Counted from the stretch's first letter, positions 47,159 through 56,808 are shown. The stretch is 64,000 nucleotides of DNA from Natranaeroarchaeum sulfidigenes (GCF_017094485.1 NZ_CP064786.1:1922001-1986000); one strand, 5' to 3'. Notes: generated from the letters alone by a model not told the origin. Program-made: numbers and translations.

Positions 47159-47225
47159 CTCTTCTACAGGTCCGAGTGAATCTTTCAACCAACGTTTATT
47201 ATGTCAGAGCGAATGGTCTCCGGCA

Positions 47226-47747
47226 ATGCAACTGACAGAAGCGTTACGTTGGACTATCTACTACCGTGGCATCGCCCTCGTGTCATTTCTTCTCGGCCTC
47301 GCGCTCGCCGTGACAGGAGTGTGGTTCGGTTTCATCGAACTCGTCATGAGTCAGATCCCGGGCCAAGACGGTGGGGGATCGATTGAAATCACGAACATCG
47401 TCCTCGGATCCCTGTTGATCCTGTTCGGATTCACAGTCTGGCAGATCGGTAAGACTGCAGCGTTTTACATGACGCTTACCGAAGCCACGGAGTCAGAAAT
47501 GGCCGATCGGTTTGACTCACAGACGGTCAAAAGCGAGATCCTCGAAGTGCTGGACGACAGGCTTGCAGATATCCATGCCGATGTCGAGACGACGCGCCAA
47601 CAGGTCGGACGCCTCGGTGTGGACGAGCACGCAGAGTCACTGACGACCGATCTAAAGGACCGCGCTGACACAACGCCCGAACCGGATACTAACGACGATC
47701 GACCGACGCCCGACCAGCCGACGAACACGCCGCCAGACAACCAGTAA
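47226..47747 (+). CDS. Membrane protein with two helices and charged tail
   Basis: The 173-aa protein has two membrane helices (about residues 15-40 and 57-78). A charged predicted coiled-coil region (EILEVLDDRLADIHADVETT) follows, then a Pro/Thr/Asp-rich tail. I do not recognise the family. TTTATTAT (47195-47202) is a TATA box about 27 nt before the ATG, giving a leaderless transcript. It is divergent from ppsA, with which it shares a 144-bp control region including the TrmB-like site. Confidence 0.7.
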   Translation: MQLTEALRWTIYYRGIALVSFLLGLALAVTGVWFGFIELVMSQIPGQDGGGSIEITNIVLGSLLILFGFTVWQIGKTAAFYMTLTEATESEMADRFDSQTVKSEILEVLDDRLADIHADVETTRQQVGRLGVDEHAESLTTDLKDRADTTPEPDTNDDRPTPDQPTNTPPDNQ

Positions 47748-47766
47748 CGGGAGCGACCGGTACCAA

Positions 47767-48678
47767 CTACACCTCGACGATCCCGTCGTCCTCGACCGCC
47801 GGAACTACCAGTGTACCCTCCAGAGCAGTAACCGCGTGGCCGCCCACCCGAATCCCCTCACCGACCTGAACGCGAACTGTCCCCGGGCGATCCAGCACGT
47901 GCCCTTGCTCGAACAGCATCTCCTCGGGTAGCTCGCCACCGAAGGCGTTCATCTCTCGGAGGTATGCTCCGGCCGCCGCGCTGGCCGTCCCCGTTACGGG
48001 ATCTTCCGATACGCCGACCGGCGAGGCGAACGCCCGGGCGTGCAGTGTCGAGTCGGGGTCGAGCGCGTCGAACGTAAACGCGTAGATCCCACTGGCGTCA
48101 ACCTCGGCACAGAGTTCGTCGATCGCGGCGTCATCCGGTGCGGCGTTGAGCAACGCCTGGAGATACGTGACCGGCACGATCAGGAACGGCTCGCCGGTCG
48201 AAGCGACAGCGGGCGACAGCTCGACCCCCGGTTCGCTGAGCGCGATCTCGTCGATGCCGAGTGCGTCAGCAAGTCGTCCGTACTCGACTTCGACCGGTCG
48301 CACCGTCGGTGAGTCCCCACCCATCCAGACGACGCCGTCGTCGGTACCCTCGATTTCGATGACACCGACGTTCGTCGCGAGCGTGTGGGTACCTGGCCCG
48401 ATCGCACCAGTTTCGGTCAGGTGGGCGTGTGTGGCGACGGTCGCGTGGCCGCAGAGATCGACCTCCTCCTGTGGCGTAAAGTATCGGATCGCCCGATCCG
48501 CTTCCTCGCTCTCGGTCACGAACGCCGTTTCACTCACCGATAGCTCCCGGGCGATGGCCTGCATCTGCCCGTCAGCGAGGTTGTCGGCTCCGGTGACAAC
48601 TCCGGCGGCGTTACCGGAAAGGGGCTCCTCGGTGAACGCGTCCACCAGACTGACCTCTATCGTCTCCTCGTCGTTCAT
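47767..48678 (-). CDS. PhzF-family isomerase
   Basis: PhzF-like proteins are isomerases or hydrolases with a diaminopimelate-epimerase fold; most members have unknown substrates. The 303-aa protein shows VDAFTEEPLSGNAAGVV, then ARELSVSETAFV (catalytic Glu), DLCGHATVATHAHL and GVSEDPVTGTASAAAGAYL. The frame continues to 48780, but the ATG at 48678 puts the conserved fold at the N-terminus. No phenazine genes are nearby. The gene starts divergently from the phosphoribosyltransferase, 142 nt away. Confidence 0.9.
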   Translation of the reverse strand: MNDEETIEVSLVDAFTEEPLSGNAAGVVTGADNLADGQMQAIARELSVSETAFVTESEEADRAIRYFTPQEEVDLCGHATVATHAHLTETGAIGPGTHTLATNVGVIEIEGTDDGVVWMGGDSPTVRPVEVEYGRLADALGIDEIALSEPGVELSPAVASTGEPFLIVPVTYLQALLNAAPDDAAIDELCAEVDASGIYAFTFDALDPDSTLHARAFASPVGVSEDPVTGTASAAAGAYLREMNAFGGELPEEMLFEQGHVLDRPGTVRVQVGEGIRVGGHAVTALEGTLVVPAVEDDGIVEV

Positions 48679-48820
48679 GCCCGGACACACGGGGACCATA
48701 GCATTAGTGGTGACGACCGCGGGGACGTTGACCGCGCTCTCGATACCGCAGCGGCGACCAGCAACCGAGCGCAAACCCAACTGCTTTAGAGACTGCGGTG
48801 TGACCTACCGAGTGATACCG

Positions 48821-49528
48821 ATGTCCGACCTTCCGGACGACTTCAACTGCACGATCACCGACTGGGAGTACATTTACGGGCTCTGTCGCGAGGTCAGCGA
48901 CGACATCAAGACCGCCGAGTTCGAGCCGGACGTCGTCGTCGCGCTGGCCCGCGGGGGCTGGTTCGCGGGGCGCTGTCTCTGTGACTTCCTCGGACTCGAC
49001 GACCTGGCGAGCCTGAAGATGGAACACTACGTCGGTACCGGACAGAAAGCCGACGAGCCACAGGTCCGCTATCCGATGCCCGAGGGAAGCGTCGAGGGCA
49101 AAGACGTGTTGATCATCGACGACATCGCCGATACCGGCGGCTCGATCAAACGCGCCGAGGAGTACGTCGAGGAGCGAAACCCCGGCGAGGTCCGAACCGC
49201 GACCCTTCAGTTACTCGGCACCAGCGAGTTCCAGCCCGACTTCGTCGGGGAGCGACTCGACGAGTGGGCGTGGATCGTCTATCCCTGGAATTTCATCGAG
49301 GACATGATCGATCTCTTCACGGGTGTCATGGAGAAAGCCGATCAGGAGACCTTCGACGAGGAGGCGCTGCGACACCACCTCGCCAGATTCCACGATGTCC
49401 AGCGCATCGAGATGGAGATCGCACAGCCCGGCCGGATGGAGGAGGTGCTCACCGAGATGGAACGCCGCGAGGAGATCGAGTACGCCGGAACCACCGACGC
49501 GGGTGAGGACTGCTGGCGGCTCGCCTGA
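48821..49528 (+). CDS. Phosphoribosyltransferase
   Basis: The 235-aa protein has the type I PRTase fold in residues 10-140, with VVVALARGGWFAGRCLCDFL and the PRPP loop KDVLIIDDIADTGGSIKRA. It resembles archaeal guanine/xanthine phosphoribosyltransferase-like proteins. The last 90 residues are an extra helical, charged region that ends like a small winged helix (VLTEMERREEIEYAG). The base used is uncertain. CTTTAGAG about 33 nt upstream is a TATA candidate. It converges on scpA with a 5-nt gap. Confidence 0.85.
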   Translation: MSDLPDDFNCTITDWEYIYGLCREVSDDIKTAEFEPDVVVALARGGWFAGRCLCDFLGLDDLASLKMEHYVGTGQKADEPQVRYPMPEGSVEGKDVLIIDDIADTGGSIKRAEEYVEERNPGEVRTATLQLLGTSEFQPDFVGERLDEWAWIVYPWNFIEDMIDLFTGVMEKADQETFDEEALRHHLARFHDVQRIEMEIAQPGRMEEVLTEMERREEIEYAGTTDAGEDCWRLA

Positions 49529-49533
49529 CCCAC

Positions 49534-50463
49534 TCAGTCTGCCACTGCCTCTTCACTACCCGTCACCGCGTTCGGATCCCGTACCCACAGGTCGCCGAAC
49601 AGTTCGTCCTGTTCGAGCCGGACGTGCCCGCGATTCGCCAGAAAGAGCAAGGAGAGATACGTCATCACGCGACTCCCTCCTGCGGTCGAGATCTCGGCGT
49701 AAAGCACCTCCGCACGGCCCGCCTCGTACTGCTCGCGGAGCGTGGCGTGAACGTCCTCAATCACCGTTTCGATATCTTCGCCGTGCGTATTACAGGTCAC
49801 CTCGGCTTCGGTTGGCTCCTCGTCGGCCCGGAAATCGTCACCCGAGTGGTAATCCAGCGTCTGTGTGCCGCGCTGGAACCCCTGTGGCGAGCCGCTGGTG
49901 TCGTACTCGCGGGATTCTTTCCACCACGAATCCCGCTCGGCCTCTCGAAGTTCCCGGACCAGTTCATCGAGCGTTTCGGGATTCCCACGCGCGCTCTTGC
50001 GGTCGAGTCGGCGCTCCATCTCGGCTTCCAGCCCTGCGACGGGGTCGATCCCCCCCGGATCGTCCGCCGGTGCCTCCTCGAACGCGGTTTCCCACGGCTC
50101 CGGCTCCGGGTCGGACTCGTCGGGCCCCGCAAGCAGCTGGTCGCCTTTCATCCGCAACAGGACGCTCGCGTAGAACAGGGCTCGCCCCGATGTCCGGAGA
50201 TCGGCCTCGTCGAGCAGGTCGAGATACGCGTCGGTGACGGAGACGATATCGATATCCCACGGGTCGATCTCGCCGTCTTCAGCCATCCCGACGAGTAGTT
50301 CGACCGGTTCGACTTCCCCGTCGTCGTCCGCGTCGTCCGCGTCGTCCGCGTTGTCCACTTCCGCACCATCCCCCGCATCGCCAACGAACTCGTCGGGCAG
50401 TGGCGACTCGTCGGACCGCGAGTCGTGTCCCGTGATATCCAGCGGGATATTATCCTCAGTCAT
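49534..50463 (-). CDS. scpA: ScpA, kleisin subunit of the SMC complex
   Basis: ScpA bridges the two SMC heads. The 309-aa protein has an acidic N-terminal stretch and a kleisin core beginning VELLVGMAEDGEIDPWDIDI, which matches the family's opening helix (typically PLDLLLxLIxxxxxDIxDI). A C-terminal winged-helix part follows (MTYLSLLFLANRGHVRLEQDELFGDL). It overlaps the smc stop by 8 nt, so the pair is coupled. scpB is not seen in the window. Confidence 0.93.
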   Translation of the reverse strand: MTEDNIPLDITGHDSRSDESPLPDEFVGDAGDGAEVDNADDADDADDDGEVEPVELLVGMAEDGEIDPWDIDIVSVTDAYLDLLDEADLRTSGRALFYASVLLRMKGDQLLAGPDESDPEPEPWETAFEEAPADDPGGIDPVAGLEAEMERRLDRKSARGNPETLDELVRELREAERDSWWKESREYDTSGSPQGFQRGTQTLDYHSGDDFRADEEPTEAEVTCNTHGEDIETVIEDVHATLREQYEAGRAEVLYAEISTAGGSRVMTYLSLLFLANRGHVRLEQDELFGDLWVRDPNAVTGSEEAVAD

Positions 50464-53400
50464 CCGCGCTCACCTCGGCCTCACCCTCCAGCTCGCCGAG
50501 CTGGATCCCCGTTACCGCGCTGACGTTGTCATCCTGCATCGTAACGCCAATCGCGCGCTCGGACCGGTCAAGCATCGCCGAGCGGTGCGAGACGACGATA
50601 AACTGCGCGTCGCCCGCGAGTTCGTCGACCATCTCGCCGACGCGCTCGGCGTTCGCGGCGTCGAGGAAGGCGTCCACCTCGTCGAGCGCGTAGAAGGGCG
50701 CGGGATTGTACCGCTGGATAGCGAAAATAAAGGCGAGCGCGGTCAGCGACTTCTCCCCGCCGGACATCGAGTCGAGACGCTGGATCGGCTTGTCGGCCGG
50801 TTCGGCCTTCATCGTCATCCCGCCCTCGAAGGGATCGGCCTCGTCTTCGAGATACAGGTTCCCGGTCCCGTTCGAGAGCCGGCCGAAGATATCCTGAAAC
50901 TCCGCGTCGATCGCCTCGTAGGCGTCCATAAAGGTTGCTTTCTTCTGGGCCTCGTAGGAGTCGATCCGCTCTTCGATGCCGTTGCGCTCCGCGACGAGGG
51001 TCTCCTTGCCCTCGGTTAGCTCGTCGAGTTCGGCCTCGACGTCGTCGTACTCCTCGATCGCCAGCATGTTGACCGGCTCCAGTTCCTCCATCTCCGACTC
51101 GAGGCGTTCGACGGTCTCGGTCACCTCATCGTGATCGGGGATCTCCTCGGGATCGTACTCGCCGACCGCGCTTTCGAGTTCGTCGATCTCCCACTCCAGA
51201 CGCTCTGCTGTCTCTCGCTTCCCCGAGAGCTTGCTCTCGACGCGGCTCACGTCGTCGGCCCGCTCGTCGCGGGCGGATTTGGCCTCGCGAAGCTCGTCTT
51301 TGAGCGCCTCGCGCTCGTCTTTGAGTTCGGCCAGTTCGTCTTCGAGATCGAGGACTTCCTGGCGCTTCTCTTCGAGCTCCGCTTCCTTTTCCTCGATCCG
51401 TTCTTCGTACTCCGCGATCTCTTCTTCGCACTCCGCTTTGCGGTTCTGTGCCGATTCGACGGTCTCCTGAAGCTCCTCGATCGCGTCCTCGGCGTAGCCC
51501 TTTTCGAGCTGGTGTTCGTTGAGATCGGCGTCGAGGTCGTCCTGCTGATCTTCGAGGTCGTCGATTTCGCCCTCGATCTCCTCGATTTTCGCCGTGAGTT
51601 CCGGGATCCGCGAGTCCACGAGTTCGGACTCTAGCTCCTCGATATCGGCGTCGATGTCGGCGAGTGTCGACTCCTTGCTGTCGATCTTTTCGTCCAGTTC
51701 GGTCATCCGCCCGTCGACGTCCTCGCGTTCGCCGCGCAGTTCGTCGAGACGCCCTTCCTTGCGCTCGATCTCCGCACGGATCTCCTCGATCTCGCCCTCC
51801 GTGGACTCGATTTTCGACTCGATCGACTGGACCTGCTCGGCCGCTTTCGTCTGGCGGTCGCGCGCGTCGTCGAGGCGCTCCTCGACGGACTGCAGGTCTT
51901 CCTTGAGCGAGGCGCGCTCGTCTTGCAACTCGTTTATCTCCTCGGCCACCCGTTCGAGCTGGCCTTTCCCACTCTTCGAGAAGGAGTATCGCGACCCGCT
52001 CGTTGATCCACCGGTCATCGCGCCGCTTTTCTCGACCAGTTCGCCCGACAGCGTCACCATCCGGTACTCGCCCATGTACTGGCGGGCCGTCTCGATGTCC
52101 TCGACCACGAGCGTGTCACCGAGCACGTACGAGAAGATCCCCGCGTACGACGAATCGAAATCGACGAGATTGTACGCGAAGTCGACGACGCCGGGATCGG
52201 ATGGTTTCGAGGGGAGGCTCCGACTATGCATCTCGGTCATCGGCAGAAACGTCGCCCGGCCGGCGTTGCGCGATTTCAGGTAGTCGATACAGTCCTGCCC
52301 GACGCCGTCATCGTCGACAACTACGTTTGCGAGTCTGCCGCCCGCCGCGGTTTCACAGGCTGTCGCGTACTCCTTGGCTACCCCACCGAGCTGCCCGACG
52401 GTACCGTGAACGCCATCGAGATTCCCGTTGAGGATGGTCGAGACCGCCCGACCGTACGAGGAGTCACCGCTCTCATCCGCACGAGCGTCAAGTTCCGCGT
52501 ACTCCTGTTGTTTGGCCTGGATCTCCTCGTCGAGATCGGAGAGCTGCTCCTGTGTGGAGCGTTTCTCGCGTCGTAGATCGTCGACGACCTCCTGGATGTT
52601 CTCACGGTTCGCCGTTGCCTTCTGGAGTTCGGCGTCCAGATCCGCGATTTCGGATTCGAGCTCCGGAATCCGCTCTTCGGCATCGTCGAGTTCGCGTTCG
52701 AGGTCGGCGATCTCGTTCGAGCGTCGACGCGCCTCGTCTAACAGCCGATCCTTCTCGCGCTGGAGGTCGTTCCGTTTTTCTTTGATCGACTCCCGGTCCT
52801 CCTTGCGCTCGGCCAGCTGTTCTTTCAGTTCGTCGAACTCGGTATCGATCGCGTCGATCTCGGCCTCGACCTCTGCAAGCTCGGACTCCTTGCTCTGAAT
52901 GTCCGCGGCGATGGAGGATTTCGTGACTTTCGTCTCGCGGATCTTGGCTTCCAGATCATCGATCTCCTCTTGCTTACGGTCGATCTTGACAAAGGCCTCG
53001 CGTCGACGGTTCTCCGCTTCCTCACGTTGCTCCGCGGTCGCCTCGATCTTGTCTTCCAGCCGGGCGATGTCGCCTTTGATCCCCTCGATCTCGCTTTTGA
53101 TCTCCAGCTGTTCGTCCTCGCCTTTGCGCTGGATCTCGGCGTTCAAATCTTCGAGGTCCTCTTCGAGGCGGACGACGCGGCCCTGACGCTCGTCGAGTTC
53201 GCGTTCGAGTTCCTCGAGTTCGTCCTCTAGCTCCTCGATATCCTCCGCGACGCCATCGAGGTCCGCGCGTTTGTCCTCCAGTTCGGCGGCCTTGAGATAC
53301 CCCTCGAACTCCTCTTTTTCCTCGCGAAGTGACTGGTACTCCAGGGCAGTCTCCCGCTCGTCGCTTAGCTGTACGAGGCGCGCTTCCTTCTCATCGATCC

Positions 53401-54040
53401 GAAGCTGTATCTCGTCGATCTGGTCCTCGACGGCTTCGAGCTCCTCGAAGGCGTCCTCTTTTTTGGCGTCGAACTCGGCGACGCCCGCGATCTGGTCGAT
53501 GATCTCCCGGCGCTGGTGGGGCGTCATGTTGATGATCTCGGTTACGTCGCCCTGCATGACGACGTTGTACCCCTCCGGCGTGACGCCAGCCTGCGCGAGC
53601 AGGTCCTGAATGTCCGAGAGGTTGACCGAGCGACCGTTCAGGTAGTAATAGGAGTAGTAGTTGTCCTCGGTCTCCTTGACGCGGCGGCGAATCGTGATCT
53701 CCTCGATATCGCCGACGTCCTCAGATCCTGCGGCGTTTACCACCTGTCCGCGATCGAGGGTACCGTCGGAGTTGTCGAGGACGACCTCGACGCTCGCCTC
53801 CTTCGGCCCGGCCGCGGCGTCGCCGTCGTCGTACCCGGGGTTGTAGATGAGATCCGTCAGCTTCTGTGCGCGGATGCCGCGTGCACGAGCCAATCCGAGC
53901 GCGAAGAGCACGGCATCGATGATATTTGACTTGCCGCTGCCGTTCGGTCCGCTAACGGTCGTAAAGTCCTGGTAGAAGGGGATCCGCGTCTTCCGTCCGA
54001 AGCTCTTGAAGTTGTCAAGAACGATCTCTTTGATATGCAT
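50456..54040 (-). CDS. smc: Smc, chromosome condensation ATPase
   Basis: The 1194-aa protein is standard size for SMC. Walker A is GPNGSGKSNIIDAVLFALG (near residue 33). Long coiled coils flank a hinge (about residues 520-690, GTVGQLGGVAKEYATACETA). The C-terminal signature is LDSMSGGEKSLTALAFIFAI and Walker B is FYALDEVDAFLDAA. It follows a small coiled-coil gene by 29 nt and overlaps scpA by 8 nt. Confidence 0.97.
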   Translation of the reverse strand: MHIKEIVLDNFKSFGRKTRIPFYQDFTTVSGPNGSGKSNIIDAVLFALGLARARGIRAQKLTDLIYNPGYDDGDAAAGPKEASVEVVLDNSDGTLDRGQVVNAAGSEDVGDIEEITIRRRVKETEDNYYSYYYLNGRSVNLSDIQDLLAQAGVTPEGYNVVMQGDVTEIINMTPHQRREIIDQIAGVAEFDAKKEDAFEELEAVEDQIDEIQLRIDEKEARLVQLSDERETALEYQSLREEKEEFEGYLKAAELEDKRADLDGVAEDIEELEDELEELERELDERQGRVVRLEEDLEDLNAEIQRKGEDEQLEIKSEIEGIKGDIARLEDKIEATAEQREEAENRRREAFVKIDRKQEEIDDLEAKIRETKVTKSSIAADIQSKESELAEVEAEIDAIDTEFDELKEQLAERKEDRESIKEKRNDLQREKDRLLDEARRRSNEIADLERELDDAEERIPELESEIADLDAELQKATANRENIQEVVDDLRREKRSTQEQLSDLDEEIQAKQQEYAELDARADESGDSSYGRAVSTILNGNLDGVHGTVGQLGGVAKEYATACETAAGGRLANVVVDDDGVGQDCIDYLKSRNAGRATFLPMTEMHSRSLPSKPSDPGVVDFAYNLVDFDSSYAGIFSYVLGDTLVVEDIETARQYMGEYRMVTLSGELVEKSGAMTGGSTSGSRYSFSKSGKGQLERVAEEINELQDERASLKEDLQSVEERLDDARDRQTKAAEQVQSIESKIESTEGEIEEIRAEIERKEGRLDELRGEREDVDGRMTELDEKIDSKESTLADIDADIEELESELVDSRIPELTAKIEEIEGEIDDLEDQQDDLDADLNEHQLEKGYAEDAIEELQETVESAQNRKAECEEEIAEYEERIEEKEAELEEKRQEVLDLEDELAELKDEREALKDELREAKSARDERADDVSRVESKLSGKRETAERLEWEIDELESAVGEYDPEEIPDHDEVTETVERLESEMEELEPVNMLAIEEYDDVEAELDELTEGKETLVAERNGIEERIDSYEAQKKATFMDAYEAIDAEFQDIFGRLSNGTGNLYLEDEADPFEGGMTMKAEPADKPIQRLDSMSGGEKSLTALAFIFAIQRYNPAPFYALDEVDAFLDAANAERVGEMVDELAGDAQFIVVSHRSAMLDRSERAIGVTMQDDNVSAVTGIQLGELEGEAEVSADD

Positions 54041-54069
54041 GGTGAGTGACGCGGACGTGACGGTCCGAA

Positions 54070-54378
54070 TTAGGCAACGATGATGTCGTCGCCCAGCCCG
54101 GAGTCGTCCGGTTCGTCCTCAGCGTTGTCCCCCTCGTCCTTATCGGCTTCGGCTGCGGCCTCCTGTACGTCCTCGGGCGCGGCTTCCCCATCTGATTTCG
54201 CTGACGTGCTCTCCCCCGAACGCCCGGAGCCCACCGTTGCGGCCGGTTCGGGATCGACTTCGTTTTCCAGCATTCGGACGCGCTCTTTGGTCTCGACCAG
54301 CTCCTCGGTCAGGCCGCGGATCGTCGACTCCAGTTCCGATACCGTCGCTTCGAGTTCTTCGACGCGGTCGTTCGACAT
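54070..54378 (-). CDS. Small coiled-coil protein upstream of smc
   Basis: The 102-aa protein has a predicted coiled coil in residues 3-42 (VEELEATVSELESTIRGLTE and on). An Ala/Glu/Asp/Ser-rich linker and a conserved-looking end (DDSGLGDDIIVA) follow. I recall similar haloarchaeal proteins as a DUF7518-type family, unchecked. It lies 29 nt upstream of smc on the same strand and is probably cotranscribed, so a role near the SMC complex is possible but unproven. Confidence 0.7.
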   Translation of the reverse strand: MSNDRVEELEATVSELESTIRGLTEELVETKERVRMLENEVDPEPAATVGSGRSGESTSAKSDGEAAPEDVQEAAAEADKDEGDNAEDEPDDSGLGDDIIVA

Positions 54379-54453
54379 ATCTATGACACGAACGCTCTGT
54401 CCTCATAAATCCACGTCAGACAATGTATGGCTTTCTGATGTGATTCTGTCGCG

Positions 54454-54672
54454 CTACCAGCCGTCGGCATTGTGCTTTGCCGAGCCGTAGCCGATCATGA
54501 TCCCGCCGGTGAACACGAACAGGACGATCCAGAGAGCGTGATCGAGTGTGACGTCCTCGGCGAAGTACAGCACGAGCGAGAAGAATCCGATACCGAACAA
54601 CAGTAGACCGAGCGACTGGAGCTGTACCGGCGACAGGCCGAAGGGGATGTCGGACGGGTTCGAGTCGGACAT
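54454..54672 (-). CDS. Small two-helix membrane protein
   Basis: The 72-aa protein (start ATG 54672) has two hydrophobic helices (about residues 19-40 and 45-63) separated by a short polar loop with Asp and His, and a basic end. No family is recognised. An in-frame start at 54699 adds nine residues without support. It may be transcribed with the small coiled-coil gene and smc; the gap is 75 nt. It is divergent from gatB. Confidence 0.6.
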   Translation of the reverse strand: MSDSNPSDIPFGLSPVQLQSLGLLLFGIGFFSLVLYFAEDVTLDHALWIVLFVFTGGIMIGYGSAKHNADGW

Positions 54673-54782
54673 ATCAGTACGGATCGGCTGTCGTTGCAAA
54701 TAGGTTGTGGATCCCGGTTGCCCCGATTCGGAGCGTATCGCTGTCGTTAGCCTTTAGCGGTCGGCCCCCGAACCGACTTCCA

Positions 54783-56267
54783 ATGAGTGCACAGGCGACC
54801 CAGCAGGACGCAGACCTCACCGTCGTAATCGGGCTGGAGGTCCACGTCCAGTTAGAAACCGAGACGAAGATCTTCTGTGGCTGTTCGACCGACGCCGACG
54901 AGAGCGAGCCGAACACGAACACCTGTCCCGTCTGTCTGGGGCTCCCCGGCGCACTCCCCGTGTTGAACGAGGGGGCCGTCGAGGCCGCCGTCAAGGTCGG
55001 CAAGGCGCTGGATTCGGAGATCCCCGAGGAGACCCGGTTTCACCGGAAGAATTACTTTTATCCTGACTTGCCGAAGAACTTCCAGATCACCCAGTACGAC
55101 GAACCGATCTGTCAGGGTGGCGAGCTGGAGGTTACCGTCGAGGGCGACCGGCGCGGGATCGGCATCGAGCGCGCCCATCTCGAAGAGGATCCGGGGAGCC
55201 TCCAGCACGTCGGCGGCTCGATCGACACGGCTGATTACACGCTTGTCAACTACAACCGTGCTGGCGTTCCACTGCTCGAAATCGTCACGAAGCCGGACTT
55301 TCGCAGTCCCGACGAGGTGCGGGCGTTCCTCGCCAAGATGGAGGAAGTACTGGAGTATCTCGGCGTCTTCGACAGCACGCGGGACGGCAGCCTGCGCGTT
55401 GACGCCAACATCTCGCTGATCGAGGCAGACAAGCGCGACGGCGAACTGGGCGAGGAGGCGCTTGCAGCCGCAAACCGCACCGAGGTCAAGAACATCTCCA
55501 GTCACAAGGGGGCCGAGAAGGCACTCGCCTACGAGGTCACCCGCCAGCGCAACGCGATCCAGCGTGGCCGCGGCGTCGAACAGGAGACCCGCCACTGGGA
55601 CGAGTCCAGGGGGATCACCGTCTCGATGCGCTCGAAGGAAGAAGAGAAGGATTACCGGTACTTCGAGGAGGCCGACCTCCCGCCGCTGCAGGTTGCCGAC
55701 TGGAAAGAGCGAATCGACATCCCCGAGCTTCCTGCCGCCCGCCGCGAACGGTTCCGCGAGGAGTACGGCCTCGGCGAGGAAGCGGCGAGCAAGCTCACGT
55801 CGACGAAACAGGTCGCTGACTTCTACGAGGACGTTGCCGAGGCGTTCGACCCGGACCTCGCCGCGACGTGGGTCGCCGACAACCTGCTGGGCGAACTCAA
55901 CTACCGGGACATGGCGATCACGGACGTTGCTGATCGCCTCGACGAGTTCACCCGGCTGGTCGAACTCGTCGACGAGGACGAAATTACGGTCAAAAACGCC
56001 GAGGAAATCGTGCTCCGGGAGATGCTCGACGAGGGCGAGGACCCGGACACCGTCGTCGAACGCGAGGGGCTGGAGAAGACAGGTGGGGATGCCGTCGCGT
56101 CGGCCGTCGCAGACGCCATCGACGAAAATCCCGACGCAGTCGAGGACTACCACGACGGACAGGACGACGCGCTGAACTTCCTCGTGGGACAGGTGATGGC
56201 CGCGACCGGCGGGAGCGCGGATCCGGGGACGGTCAACCAGTTACTCCGCGAGCAGCTGGCGGACTAG
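54783..56267 (+). CDS. gatB: GatB, Asp/Glu-tRNA amidotransferase subunit B
   Basis: GatB is the kinase/amidotransferase subunit that converts Asp-tRNAAsn (or Glu-tRNAGln) with GatA and GatC. The 494-aa protein starts with VVIGLEVHVQLETETKIFC. It carries the zinc site C-x-C and CPVCLGLPGALPVLN, and has the kinase-loop region FHRKNYFYPDLPKNFQITQY. Its C-terminal YqeY-like domain has NFLVGQVMAATGGSADPGTVNQ. The ATG at 54783 is preceded by CTTTAGC at about -30. gatA and gatC are not beside it. Confidence 0.96.
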   Translation: MSAQATQQDADLTVVIGLEVHVQLETETKIFCGCSTDADESEPNTNTCPVCLGLPGALPVLNEGAVEAAVKVGKALDSEIPEETRFHRKNYFYPDLPKNFQITQYDEPICQGGELEVTVEGDRRGIGIERAHLEEDPGSLQHVGGSIDTADYTLVNYNRAGVPLLEIVTKPDFRSPDEVRAFLAKMEEVLEYLGVFDSTRDGSLRVDANISLIEADKRDGELGEEALAAANRTEVKNISSHKGAEKALAYEVTRQRNAIQRGRGVEQETRHWDESRGITVSMRSKEEEKDYRYFEEADLPPLQVADWKERIDIPELPAARRERFREEYGLGEEAASKLTSTKQVADFYEDVAEAFDPDLAATWVADNLLGELNYRDMAITDVADRLDEFTRLVELVDEDEITVKNAEEIVLREMLDEGEDPDTVVEREGLEKTGGDAVASAVADAIDENPDAVEDYHDGQDDALNFLVGQVMAATGGSADPGTVNQLLREQLAD

Positions 56268-56371
56268 GCCCGTCCGGGACGCCAGGATGGGCACTCCTGA
56301 TGCTGAACACACATGTCTGCAGAAAATAATGAGGGGTGAGGATTCAAGTTGATGGGTACCGGAGGGGGAGT

Positions 56372-56695
56372 ATGGACAAGGAGAGTTTTCACGACCTGTC
56401 TACGGAATCCAGTGCGACACTGGACGGGACATCGCTCGCGGCCGAGGGGCCAAAGGCTATTTTCGAACCGGATGGCAGTGGATCGACCGCCGAAGCGGTC
56501 GTTTCGCTCGTCGCGGAAACCGGTGACCGCGATCCGCTCGAGCTGCCACCTCTGTACGATGCAGTCGACCCGGAAGCGCTCGACAGGCTCTGTGCACGAA
56601 CTAGCGACTCCGAACTGCGAGTCTCCTTCGAATATGCGGGCTATACGGTCCTCGTCGAGGGGACTGGGATCGTTCACCTGCTCGACGACGAGTAG
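56372..56695 (+). CDS. HalOD1 output-domain protein
   Basis: The 107-aa protein matches the haloarchaeal output domain 1: SGSTAEAVVSLVAETGDRDP, LPPLYDAVDPEALDRLC and VSFEYAGYTVLVEGTGIVHL. This domain usually follows sensory domains or stands alone; its biochemical role is unknown. The ATG at 56372 is preceded by GGAGGGGGAG, an SD-like run. An ATG at 56336 is in frame but lacks this site. No sensor gene is adjacent. Confidence 0.8.
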   Translation: MDKESFHDLSTESSATLDGTSLAAEGPKAIFEPDGSGSTAEAVVSLVAETGDRDPLELPPLYDAVDPEALDRLCARTSDSELRVSFEYAGYTVLVEGTGIVHLLDDE

Positions 56696-56808
56696 CCACC
56701 ACTCGCGGAAGCCCGACGTTCTCTTGTGGTTCTTGACCCCGAAAGCTTTACCAGCGGTCTGGCTCTACTGCTGACAACGACCGACACGCACTGTCGGGGG
56801 TGGTTTGC

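Noticed and set aside
54852-56153. 433-aa open frame on the minus strand over gatB
   Set aside because: It is fully antisense to a confident gene. It arises because haloarchaeal codon use leaves antisense frames open, and it has no start context or family motif.
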